A DNA stretch of 64,000 nucleotides from Notospermus geniculatus (taxonomy: Eukaryota; Nemertea; Pilidiophora; Heteronemertea; Lineidae), in assembly GCA_002633025.1 (NCBI GenBank), contig NMRB01000971.1:14836-78835 (forward strand). Reading direction: 5' to 3'. How positions within the stretch are numbered: the stretch's first letter is position 1; each line of letters begins with the position of its first letter. Under the pieces are notes generated by a model, which made no database searches, was not told the DNA's origin, and saw nothing but the letters and a program-made list of their open reading frames with translations. Shown here piece by piece: positions 46,234 to 64,000 of the stretch. A program made the translations under genes and the position numbers.

Positions 46234-47782
46234 GGTCTGTCACTTTGCCTTTTGACCACACTCACTGATGACTGGCAAAGCAAGGGCAGAAGTGATGGGA
46301 ATGCTAGTCAGGGCATGATGCGAGACATGGATTAGCACTGTACATATCTGTCCAATTTTGTATTGCTGTCTTCGTATAATACTCGCCAACATCGATCAAG
46401 TTGCAGCTGTATTACCATTATCATTTGTAATCTAATCATCGCAGGTTGTTCATATTACTCTCATCTCCATTCACGGTAGCTGTTTTACGTGTATAACGTT
46501 GGGTCACCACAATAACTGAACAGTTGAGAAACGGACACATAAAGGTCATAGGTCACCCAGGCTGGGGGATATTACAGCCTTCTACCACAGTATGCCATTC
46601 TGTACAGGTGGAAAACAATTAGATTGTATTGGTTTGTGAAGTGTATATATTCTTGATGACATGTATAATATAAAAACAAATAAAAGTATACATCACAATA
46701 AAAACAGGCCTGATTCAGACTGACGGACACACAGGAATGAGACACAGCTTGGGCCTACATGAGCTCTCAATTCATACACAACACTAATGATGAAAATTGC
46801 TATTGTGTGTCAACCATTAGACAATGGTTTAAGAGGACGCTACGAATGCACAACTCTAAGTATGTTTGTGAATAAGGTCCCAGCAAAGCTCTGTGAGGCA
46901 GGGTAGACCAATATAAATTGATTAGAATTCTATATCCCTCGAGGCACGGTTGGTTCTCTGAACAACCACTTATTGAAGAGTTCCCCCCCCCCCCCCATAC
47001 ACCCACACACACAGTTGCTCCTTCAAACTGATATGTCAGAGGTAAGAACCTGAGCAAGGCAGTGAATGAGGGAGTGTTTCGTAGACTCTACGCCCCTACC
47101 TTCTTTCCTGAACTCAAATACACCTAGCTTCAATGAACTTCGTACTAGAACAAAGTGTTTTTCACATTGAACTGGCCAAAGGTACTTGGGTGAACTCAGG
47201 AATGTGACCAGATCACATTTACCAAGAGGTAGTGGTGTTGCACAACACTGACTTGAAAACAGATTATAGCTCTTTCATGGTGTAAGCCAAAGCTGGTCAG
47301 CCATGACACTGGCTGCCGAGGGTTGTGTAACATTATTATTTATGATCATGCCATTACAGTTTAGTGACAAGAGGTCAGCCAAGTGCCTTTGGCCAGTTCA
47401 ATGTGAAAAACACTTTATAAAATGTGATCCACTCTAGCAAAAGAGTGCTTGTCACAACCACAGAAAGGGTTAACAGCCTTACAACACAACAGCTGAAATG
47501 TACGTCTCTGCAGGTTGACAATAGTACTGGATAGCAGTGAGAGTTAAGTAAAGTGATTACCAATGATGATCACTTGCGACAAGTGCCTGCTTTTGCTGGA
47601 GCTGGTCATAAATCACATGTCAGATGACCTGGGTTGTGTCGATTTCCCTGTCATTGAAATGAATGAACATGACAACGAATGGAAAGATTGGTAAAATCTA
47701 TGATAATTTTCATAACAGATGAATAAGTATCACAGTTTTGTCAATGACTGGAACATATGACATGGAATCAATCCTCTGTGCC

Positions 47783-48006
47783 TTAACCCGTTAACTGGGT
47801 AGGACGTCATCACAAAATCCGGGGAACCCCCCAGGATCTCAGCTTGTGTAGGACGTAATAGTACGCCCTGCAAGGAAATGGCGCTTCACATTGCGTAGGA
47901 CGTTATATCACGTCCGGAACCTTAGGTGCCAAATCCTTTTTTTTGGCAATTTTTTTCTAAGAAAGAATTTTTGTTCCAAAAATTAATTAACAGTTAACGG
48001 GTTAAC
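47783..48006. mobile_element. MITE with TTAACCCGTTAACTG / CAGTTAACGGGTTAA ends
   Basis: The interior matches 30650-30800 in a DIS3L2 intron (GTAGGACGT, TAATAGTACG, GCAAGGAAATGGC, TGCGTAGGA), so two copies occur in the window. Confidence 0.7.
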
Positions 48007-48027
48007 ATGACAACAGCACCTAAATAT

Positions 48028-48214
48028 GTGACCCGTCACCACATAATCAGTCATAAGTTGCTTGGAGGTTGACAGGGTTGCCAATTTTAGAAGACCTTGG
48101 CTGTTGTGTGACTTTTGTGAAATCTTAGTGATTCTGTTTCTTCCTTTTTATCCTGGTGGTTATTTTGGTTCACTCTGGTTCATATTCTGAGTAACTCATT
48201 CTGTGGTGATGGGT
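48028..48214. mobile_element. TGTGACCC-ended MITE, copy 1
   Basis: It shares TGTGACCC(G/A)TCACCACA, TTCTTCCTTT, CTGGTTCATATT and a final GATGGGTCCCA with the segment 55100-55317, where the right end is GACGGGTCACA. Confidence 0.65.
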
Positions 48215-48479
48215 CCCATGTGTTGAGGGGAATGTGATGCTTACATATATGCTGATATCATGGACAGGACAAGTCACACGAGATCTACTGATATTTCATA
48301 AAACCAAATTGCTCTGAGTCTGACCATATGGACCCCAAAACATGCCCAGTGATCAGGAGAAGACTGTAGACCCAATCAAGTAAGTTTGCCTTTGTTTGAC
48401 AGGGTATACATGTACCGGTATACAGTAACCGAACATTGTTGAATACCGGTACTGGAGCTTGTCCATCAACAGGTTTCTC

Positions 48480-48765
48480 CGCATGGCTTTCTGTAACGGT
48501 GGCCCACCCTACCTTGGCATTTACCACCCTACCTTAGAAATAGCCACCCTACCTTGCAGCCCAATTTTGTAATGGTTTTCTATTACATCCCCCTACTTTT
48601 TGGTGACCACCCTATCTTAATTTACAAAGTAATGGGAGATCCTGGAAGTTCAAGGGTACCACCCTACATTAGGAAATCCTGTGGAGAACACTGCATCAAC
48701 TCTACATCAACCACCCTACATTAGGAAATCCTGTGGAGAAGACTGCATCAACTCTGCCTTCTCTA
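48480..48765. repeat. CCACCCTACCTTA minisatellite with a 52-bp duplication
   Basis: CCACCCTACCTT-type units recur irregularly from 48500. At 48661 and 48713 a 52-bp unit (ACCCTACATTAGGAAATCCT...) is tandemly repeated with few changes. Confidence 0.8.
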
Positions 48766-49948
48766 CATTACGTGTACATTTACAACAGTAGAACAACATG
48801 TAACCTAAGTTAAGTAAGCTTAAGCATGTTCTAACTCTTATTTTCTGTAAATTACCAAACTAACCTAAACGAAAATGATTTGCTACAGTGATTGACCTCA
48901 CGTTTTGTTACTTTTTCTTTGACTGTTTTAGTGTTACATTGTAAATTAACATGACAAGATGATGAATGATCGAAAAATGCCAGACGCGGATCCAAGGGGG
49001 AGGGCACACTCCTTCGGCCAACCATTCTGTAAAATGGACCGTGAAATTCTGAAGTTTGGAACAAATCATTGAAATTCACAGCAGATTTCAATTTCAACCC
49101 TCTTTTCCAAAGTCATGGACCCACCACTGAATGCGATGAAACACGGTCTACACCTATGTTACCATGGTTACACATAAGTACACAAGTCTATCAAAAAAAT
49201 CAATGAAATTCAGAAACAGCTGTTGTATGCATGTTGTACAGAATGAAAAATCTGATCACATATTTTGATATGAATGTTCTTGATCGGCCAGGAGAATCCA
49301 AATGAATGTGTACCAAAAATCTCCGGGCCGTTAAACTGGTGGGGACAAAAACGATTAAAACCTTGGCTGGTTTGTACGTAAATGAAAACAAATTCTGCAT
49401 TACACGCCCTGGGTTGTGCCAATACCGGTACTTCAGCTTCCATCTTCAGACAACCATGATTATGACTATTTCAAAGACTTTGATGTACTTGAATTGTTTT
49501 GGCAGAAACAAACAAGGTTGAACTCTCACTGACTCACAGTGTTTAGTAGGCCTACAATATTTATTGGCAGGGAAAGTAGCATAGAAAGATCTACCTCATG
49601 TAAATGTCAAGTTCTCAAAGCTTAAATTTTTTATGAACAAACTTCATTCCTATGAGAAGTTCATTATATTTCTTCAAACTGTGGTTGAACAGAGCATAAT
49701 ACAAAAACCTTTCAGTTGATGGATTCATGGAACAGAGTTTAATAAAATAACAACATACATGATTCTGAGGGAGAGAGGCCTAACATTCATGACAAACAAA
49801 ACACACTGATAGCACGATAAATTAGACTGGCCAAGATACTCTTGCGTCATATGTACAATGTTCCTGGTTTAGAAATTGTGGTATCGTCAATTCAGTTGGG
49901 ATCAAATGTCTTTGAAAAAGGCATAAAAATAGCTGGTGATGTTGACTC

Positions 49949-52900
49949 TCATTCTCGGTTGCCACGGTCTCTGTATCCTCGTGATCTGTGTTTTGAGTCG
50001 GTGATGGCGCGTCTGTCGTGTTGCGGCCGCCGCATCCTGTCTCGGATCGCTGCTTGTTCGGTGTTGAAGCGCGATGTCTTCTCGTGCCACTCATGGTTAA
50101 AGTGGTCAAGTTCATCTGCAGCGGAAAAAAAATATCGTGATATAAACACTGACGAAGACAGAGGAACTAGATAAAGATAAGGTAGCAGGCACACAACAAA
50201 CTGGGGGACATCTCATATCACTTTCAAACTTTGAGCACAGTCATTAGCGAGGTTCCGCATCGTCATGAATTCCGAATCATGAAACGATTTCAGGACATTG
50301 ATGACATTGCGTCATGACGCCGTTTCTTCGTCAAAATCTGTGGTGGTCCGACCTTCGGCCTTGTGAATGATGTGATAACCTCTTTTTGACACCACGTTCT
50401 TACCTTACACAGATATTTCAAATATCCTCGTCAAGACGCAACGAATTTGCACGATGTCACGAAATGATGACGTCATAGTCAAAGTATATTCCTATTTCGT
50501 AATTCGGAGACGTTGTGGAACCTTGGTATTGTCAAATAACACTACAATGATATGATATTTTACGTATTCCTCACTCACCTTCCTCCAGATTTAGAAACTC
50601 CTGATCTTCATTTCGGTCACCTGTCCTGCGGTTGCGTGATCTTGCAACAACATGGCCGCGATCATGGATATGGTGACCAACCGCCATCTTGTCTACACCC
50701 GACTCTGAGTCCCGCACTTGTTTGCGAGTTTCACGTACCTGAATAATATATGGACAACAAATACATTTAACTACTTGATAATTAGCATAAAATAACACGC
50801 GGGCCACAAAATGTCTCTTGGACAATGAGGTAACCATGCTATCATCACGTCACGGGCAGAGTATCTTCTTGATGTCCTCCGCTGAGGGCACAATGAGGAA
50901 CCCGCACACTAACGTCACGACGTGGCGCTGCAAGCGCTTGTACCGAAAGTCTCTTTTTTCTAACGTTACTTCCATTTATTTCTGCAGTGAAAATAAACCA
51001 TTTGTGTTGGTCGCCCGACGGTAAAACTTACATCATCTTGTAGCGGATGAAATTTTCTTTTTATCTCATTCCTTTTTTTCTTAAAATGAAGGGATACAAT
51101 GGCGATAAAAGCAACGTCTTTCCTGTCATTTTTCCTGTAGAAAAATGTACAGGCATTTTTTTCATGACGCAACGTCAGCACCTAACATGACGTCAATGAC
51201 ACCTAAAATGACGTCAATGACGTCGTTTCGGTACAAGCGCTCACAGCGCCGACCTGTCGGGATAAACCGCAGGGCGGGTTCCCCATTGCAAAGATGAATC
51301 CTGAGTTTTATTTACTTACCCCTCCTGGTGCTGTCCTTGTTGANNNNNNNNNNNNNNNNNNNNNNNNNNNNNNNNNNNNNNNNNNNNNNNNNNNNNNNNN
51401 NNNNNNNNNNNNNNNNNNNNNNNNNNNNNNNNNNNNNNNNNNNNNNNNNNNNNNNNNNNNNNNNNNNNNNNNNNNNNNNNNNNNNNNNNNNNNNNNNNNN
51501 NNNNNNNNNNNNNNNNNNNNNNNNNNNNNNNNNNNNNNNNNNNNNNNNNNNNNNNNNNNNNNNNNNNNNNNNNNNNNNNNNNNNNNNNNNNNNNNNNNNN
51601 NNNNNNNNNNNNNNNNNNNNNNNNNNNNNNNNNNNNNNNNNNNNNNNNNNNNNNNNNNNNNNNNNNNNNNNNNNNNNNNNNNNNNNNNNNNNNNNNNNNN
51701 NNNNNNNNNNNNNNNNNNNNNNNNNNNNNNNNNNNNNNNNNNNNNNNNNNNNNNNNNNNNNNNNNNNNNNNNNNNNNNNNNNNNNNNNNNNNNNNNNNNN
51801 NNNNNNNNNNNNNNNNNNNNNNNNNNNNNNNNNNNNNNNNNNNNNNNNNNNNNNNNNNNNNNNNNNNNNNNNNNNNNNNNNNNNNNNNNNNNNNNNNNNN
51901 NNNNNNNNNNNNNNNNNNNNNNNNNNNNNNNNNNNNNNNNNNNNNNNNNNNNNNNNNNNNNNNNNNNNNNNNNNNNNNNNNNNNNNNNNNNNNNNNNNNN
52001 NNNNNNNNNNNNNNNNNNNNNNNNNNNNNNNNNNNNNNNNNNNNNNNNNNNNNNNNNNNNNNNNNNNNNNNNNNNNNNNNNNNNNNNNNNNNNNNNNNNN
52101 NNNNNNNNNNNNNNNNNNNNNNNNNNNNNNNNNNNNNNNNNNNNNNNNNNNNNNNNNNNNNNNNNNNNNNNNNNNNNNNNNNNNNNNNNNNNNNNNNNNN
52201 NNNNNNNNNNNNNNNNNNNNNNNNNNNNNNNNNNNNNNNNNNNNNNNNNNNNNNNNNNNNNNNNNNNNNNNNNNNNNNNNNNNNNNNNNNNNNNNNNNNN
52301 NNNNNNNNNNNNNNNNNNNNNNNNNNNNNNNNNGTTCGATGATATGACGCACTCATCCATGCTTCCTGCAAGTGTCAGCATCCCATGCACATGGTTGCCA
52401 AATATAGTTGAAACAATGATGTCACATGGGAATCCCTGTGGCATCCCCTCGCCCATTGGATGATTAATAGGTCACGCAGTCTGGGTCATGTATTTGAATA
52501 TGCAAATTATGCAAAGTGCCTTCCCAGTTCCTCACATGGGGTTTCCCGCCAAAACATTGTCAGGCATGCTCATTTATTATAAGTAAGTCGGATGGCAGTC
52601 TTTCTGTGACTTTAAGTAAATATACAGGACCTGGAGCAGTAAACACTGTATGATGTTACATCTTTGGAAAGGATATTTTGTCAGCATCACAACCAAATAA
52701 GTTTTAGTTTGTCTGGGGTTTTTTCGTGTGAAAAAGATAGCCTTGAGTGAATGAAAGATCGTTGACAACTGCACCTTGCTACGGCGTTTAGTAACCTCAA
52801 CATCTAATCTAAGTAAATATCAGTTTAATGGAAAGAAAGTACCAACCAACACTGGCATGACTGGGAAGCACACTCTTTCTGGATTACAGCCAAATAGTTT

Positions 52901-53891
52901 ACAAAGGAATGTAGAAATACTTTGGGAGAAATGGTGAAGGAAACGTGACGATCTCTTCTCAGATTGAATGCTGACGTCGGGATCAGTTCCATCAATGAAG
53001 CCGACTTCAAGGTTGTGTCAGTTAGGAAGCCGTGTCTGTCAACTAGTTGAGTACCCGATTATTGCTTGGATAACGATGTCAGAGGGAGTTGTAGAGAAAG
53101 AACTTTTTTCTTTTTTTGACTCGGCGGTGAAATTTTTAGACTCGGCGGCACATTTATGACCCGGCGCAATAGGTCCATTGGGCCTCCAAGAATCGGCGCA
53201 CCGCCGAGTCTTGGAAGGTAGTGGAGAACACTGCTCCCCTAAATAATTTCGAATTTTTTATTTACGATTTGTTAGCCAGCTCGTCCTCACCATTCACCAT
53301 TGTAAATAACCACTGGCACTGCACATCAGCATGATCGTGACACAGTCTGTCAGATCCCGACAATGAAAAGAAGACTGGGCTGGGCTGGCCATTTTTTTGA
53401 CAGCAGCCGGCCATGCCATGCAATTAGCCCAACCGGTAGGCCTATAAATCTCCGTCTGTCCATGACCAGAGACACAGCACCCGACCCCCACCAACCAACA
53501 ACACCACACAGCACACTCAGACTCACAGGTCACCATGGTCACCATCGCCTCGAAAGAAATGAAATGAATTAAATGAAATGAAATTTTATTGCCATAGGGC
53601 CTACCGTATGGTAATACAATCAAGTACCGGTACACGAGGCAAAAATTATTTGGCTACTTACAGGCGGTGCAAAAAGTATTAGGGCCTAGGCCTACCTATT
53701 GTGACAGCTTGCATGTATAGGCCTACCACACAATCACACATGCACGTGCATGCAGCATGTACACACAGCATGCACAGAGTGATCTGCACTGACGACTGTG
53801 TGGGAAGAAAGCGAGAAAGTCGAGAAATTCGGTGAACTTACGAGAAGAATGGATCATTATCGAACTGCCTGAAGAGTGAACCACCAAACAT
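49949..53891 (-). CDS. MLF: Myeloid leukemia factor (MLF1/MLF2 family), interrupted by a gap
   Basis: The exons recognised are 53891-53842 (start, MFGGSLFRQFDNDPFFS), 51343-51320 (STRTAPGG, truncated by the gap), 50738-50579 and 50115-49949. The third encodes VRETRKQVRDSESGVDKMAV, GHHIHDRGHVV, SRNRRTGD and EFLNLEEGE. The last encodes DELDHFNHEWHEKTSRF and a basic tail. The order and residues match MLF2 and Drosophila Mlf (RDSESG, IGHHIRDRAH, RTGD). MLF proteins are nucleo-cytoplasmic adaptors implicated in transcription regulation and protein aggregation control. The Met/Gly-rich middle should lie in the 990-N gap or the flanking intron. Junction phases agree for the visible joins. One family member in invertebrates is usual, so I give the family symbol. 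Confidence 0.9.
51344..52333. other. Assembly gap (990 N)
   Basis: It lies within MLF and removes the middle exons. Unlike the gap at 38123, its flanks are not copies of each other. Confidence 0.95.
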
Positions 53892-56344
53892 GATGTAGCT
53901 AGATCTGTTTTGGTTGATTTCCGACGCAAAATTGGCTCACTTTTTGAGAAACTGGACAGTTTTATCAATGTTTATCAACTTTCTCGACCTTTCCAGAACA
54001 GTCCTTTGCCAGACTGAACATGCGCAATAGCTATTAACCAATCAACTCCACCGACACAACTCCTCCTAGGAAACCGGAAACCGCATGTCGCCATGTAATA
54101 TTTGTAATAAGTGACTTGATTGGTTAATTGACTTCATGTCTCACTCCTCAGTTTTTGGGACTGATGTGAGGTCTCACTTTCCAGTTTGGTGAACTTAGAC
54201 ACAGTGTGAGTGTGTGGGACTTTGGCTCGCTGCCGGGTATTTTTTGGGCGATATTAGAGTGTTCTGAGGCCCGACACAGCTAAACGGGACGAATGTCCTC
54301 CGGGCATCAAAGGCGGGTACGACAGCACAACCGTAAATGACCTGCCCATGATCCCACTAGTTTTAGGCCTAGGCCCCCTACATGTTTTTCTTGACCGAGC
54401 CCAGTGTGGGGTGCATGCGTAGGCCTAATATTGTGGTTCTTGGTGTAGGCCTATCCATGACCATAGGGGGGCTTGGCCTCGTGCATAGGACTACCAGTTA
54501 AGCCCAAACAAACATATCTAACACCAGCAAATTACTTTTGACATTAGCCTTGTTTATTCTATCACTTTTTACATGAGAAAACTTTGTGGAAAACCAACCA
54601 CTTGCCACAGGAGGGCACACTGGAATACATTACAAAAATTGCATCTTACATATCTTAGGCTATAGCGGTACGGTAGGAAATAAATTACACAATCATTCTG
54701 ACACAATTTGGGTTGTTTGTTGTGCCAGCTCTGGGTGTGATAGTTTGTGGAGGTACCTGGTATGCTTGATACTGCTGAGTCCACCTCCCAATTGCATCCT
54801 GAGCAGTGTTTCCGCCAAAGGGGGACAGGGATATCACCCCCTTTAAAAGTACAGAACACCCTGTTTGAGTTGTCTGATGACATGACAGAGAGAACCAAGG
54901 TCAAATTGTCAGGACTTTTCCTGAGTTTTCCTTTTACTCTGAACACAAGAATCTGGGGTGCAAGAATTGATGGTCAGGCCCACATTCCCAAACATAGAAG
55001 AGAGAGGACATTTCTTGCAATTTTAGTCCCCTAAACCTACATACTGACAGTCCACCCAGATGCTGGGGCTGTGACGGATACAGACACTAGGTATTAAACC
55101 CATTTGTGACCCATCACCACAAAACCAGTAAAGTCGCTCTGAAGTGGGCAGGTTGAGACCCAACATTTTGTCAATTTCAGTCTTCTAGGCTTATTGTCTG
55201 TCTTTTATAAAATCTAAGTGATTACATTTCTTCCTTTATCTCCTGGAGTAATTTTGGTTCATCCTGGTTCATATTTTGTGCGATTAAAGACAGGTTTTGC
55301 TTTGACGGGTCACATTTGATAAAATTGATAATCTATCAAATTCAAACTTTCTGTTCCTTTTCTGTATTTGCAAACACAATTTTTAAGTCCCATCATTCCC
55401 ATTCAAAGAAATATCTGAAGAACTGGCAGCTTGCATTTGGTCCTGAATGATTTTCACCTCCGACACGGACGGAAGCTCTTTAGGAAGTAAAGCTCACCAG
55501 CTGATAACGGTCACTAAGTATGAGATCATTTGGAAATTACAACACATTCAGTTTCCAGCCAGCAGCTACAAACTAAGGGCCATATTCATAAAGGGTGTTT
55601 AGCCTAATCAGCGTACAAATCCTGCATTACACAGGTTAAAGGCCAAGAAAACTATTGTCTGATGTCTGTATTGTGCTTCACCACAGGAGTTCACCCGCAG
55701 GATAATCACACGCATCTAACTATCCTCTGTCTGAGTCCAAGAGGACAAAGGAAATGTTGAACGATCAGGCAGGCTTGTCTAGAATTTCTCCTGACATAAT
55801 TCTACCAGGTGGAAACGATACTACACAAGCTGCTGGCTGGAATCATTCAGACGTTGACAGAACATTCTGGAATAAACCAATATACGAAATCATTCGCATC
55901 CTCACTACCGGTACTCATTATTGGTCCACTGTTCAGCATAATATAATCTGGGATATTGCATCACATATGGAATCACCGACACTATACTGATACTTCGTAG
56001 CAAATAAAACTCACAAAACAACGCACCGTAACAAATCCAGACAAGAATTTGGTCAAAATTACCAGTAGAACTGTTTTGTAACATGAAATTGAACACATCT
56101 GTTTAGAATATCGCTTACACACTGGAACATAATGTGGAACGTGTTCTGCCAATGGAAATCTTGCCCTATGAACAGAAACTGTTCTAACCGACTTAGGAAG
56201 GGGAGACACAACAAGGCGTTCCAAGCAGATCCCCCAGGGTGACATTTGGAGGCAAAGCTTGTCACAGACAGTCCTGTAAGCTTGGAATCTTGGCCCTTCA
56301 CAGTTCTGAACACAATATTGCAAACATATTGGAGGTTTCACCCC
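53892..56344. other. Gene-free region between MLF and PIK3CA
   Basis: It holds the MLF upstream region (TAGGCCTA patches at 53683-53730 and 54364-54490), a CAGTGTTTCCGCCA hAT-like fragment near 54802 and the TGTGACCC MITE copy at 55100-55317. No exon was recognised on either strand. Confidence 0.5.
55100..55317. mobile_element. TGTGACCC-ended MITE, copy 2
   Basis: It starts TTTGTGACCCATCACCAC and ends GACGGGTCACA. It has the same interior order as 48028-48214. Confidence 0.65.
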
Positions 56345-63545
<7,201 letters not shown>

Positions 63546-64000
63546 CTGAAGATAGAAACTTTCGATGAAATGACTTGTAAATCGGAAGCTGTGGAGTTGG
63601 AGTTACAGTATGAAGGTTGAGGGCCATTGAAAGCAGGGTTTCCACCAGGATTTTTTTCCAGGGTATGACCTGGGGGGGGAGAAAAAAATTCAAAAAATTT
63701 TTTTTTGAAAAATTTTTTTTTTCAAAAAAATTTTTTCTGTTACTATTATGGCCTCCAGATTCATTTTTTACACTCCAGAATGCAAAATTAGTCTTCCTTC
63801 TGGATGAAAGTTGCATTTGAAATGTAACAAATTTAAGAAAAACATTACTGAAATGATTTTTTTAGGGTACTACTACTATATCGTACCCTCAAATTTCTTT
63901 AGGGTACTATACCCAAAGTACCCTCTGGCGGGGATCCTGGAAAGGAGGGCTATCAGAGAGTGGTGCAGTGCAAACATCAGCACCTGTCACCACTGAGGTA
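63546..64000. other. PIK3CA intron running out of the window
   Basis: No further exon was recognised. A hAT-like element of the CAGGGTTTCC family occupies 63634-63940. Confidence 0.5.
63634..63940. mobile_element. hAT-like MITE, relative of 57079-57420
   Basis: It starts CAGGGTTTCCACCAGGA. It shares with 57079-57420, in inverse orientation, a run of AAATTTTTTTT, then GGCCTCCAGA and TTTTTTACACTCCA, then TGCAAAATTAGTCTTCC. A GGGTACTA repeat near the right end is not in the other copy. Confidence 0.65.

Larger units (their letters stand above)
45586..49948. other. TMEM222 3' UTR and gene-free interval before MLF
   Basis: It contains two AATAAA signals for TMEM222 (46679-46684 and 46697-46702), a nested foldback (45941-46233), a GGGTTAAC-ended MITE (47783-48006), a TGTGACCC-type MITE (48028-48214) and a minisatellite (48480-48765). 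A minus-strand AATAAA near 49549-49555 could serve MLF. No coding exon was recognised. Confidence 0.5.

Noticed and set aside
49842-50174. 110-codon plus-strand open frame
   Set aside because: It is antisense to the terminal MLF exon.
54747-55034. 95-codon plus-strand open frame upstream of MLF
   Set aside because: It contains a CAGTGTTTCCGCCA transposon end and shows no protein similarity that I recognise.

Overview
This is a metazoan genomic window: GT-AG introns of about 0.1-2 kb, coding exons of about 50-370 bp, several tRNA-derived SINE families, many short inverted-repeat (MITE-like) elements and three assembly gaps. Dense TAGGCCTA, TACATGTA and ACCGGTA palindromes and vertebrate-like single-copy orthologues suggest a marine invertebrate, perhaps an echinoderm or hemichordate. 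That placement is a guess.

Layout, left to right. (1) 1-370 holds the 3' end of an unrecognised + strand gene ending in five 15-residue repeats. (2) 371-9417 has no gene but is packed with foldback elements, one nested inside another. (3) CSTF1 (CstF-50, 3'-end processing) runs 15327 to 9418 on the minus strand and is complete in 11 coding exons. (4) FARSB (phenylalanyl-tRNA synthetase beta) runs 15529 to 20827 on the plus strand and is complete in 17 exons. It is divergent from CSTF1, with 201 bp between the start codons. (5) DIS3L2 (3'-5' exoribonuclease) runs 34962 to 22842 on the minus strand, convergent with FARSB. It has a very large, modular, disordered N-terminal extension in one exon. 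(6) An alpha/beta-hydrolase-fold membrane protein runs 39085 to 42746 on the plus strand. Its first seven exons also appear at 36166-37866, left of an 800-N gap; this looks like an unmerged allelic contig overlap rather than a second gene. (7) TMEM222 runs 43844 to 45585 on the plus strand. (8) MLF (myeloid leukemia factor) runs 53891 to 49949 on the minus strand and is interrupted by a 990-N gap. (9) PIK3CA-type PI3-kinase p110 runs 63545 to 56345 on the minus strand. Its adaptor-binding and Ras-binding regions lie beyond the right edge.

The genes are housekeeping genes rather than an operon-like system. RNA metabolism is represented three times (CSTF1, FARSB, DIS3L2). Exon boundaries were placed by hand from splice consensus, reading phase and remembered human orthologues. 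All complete models close in phase: CSTF1 428 aa, FARSB 580 aa, hydrolase 387 aa, TMEM222 197 aa.

The observations most worth a second look are the DIS3L2 extension (three FKFxF modules, each followed by a Lys-rich block), a 51-bp in-frame duplication in FARSB that copies a splice donor, Glu at the nucleophile position of the hydrolase, and the likely false duplication around 36.0-41.1 kb.
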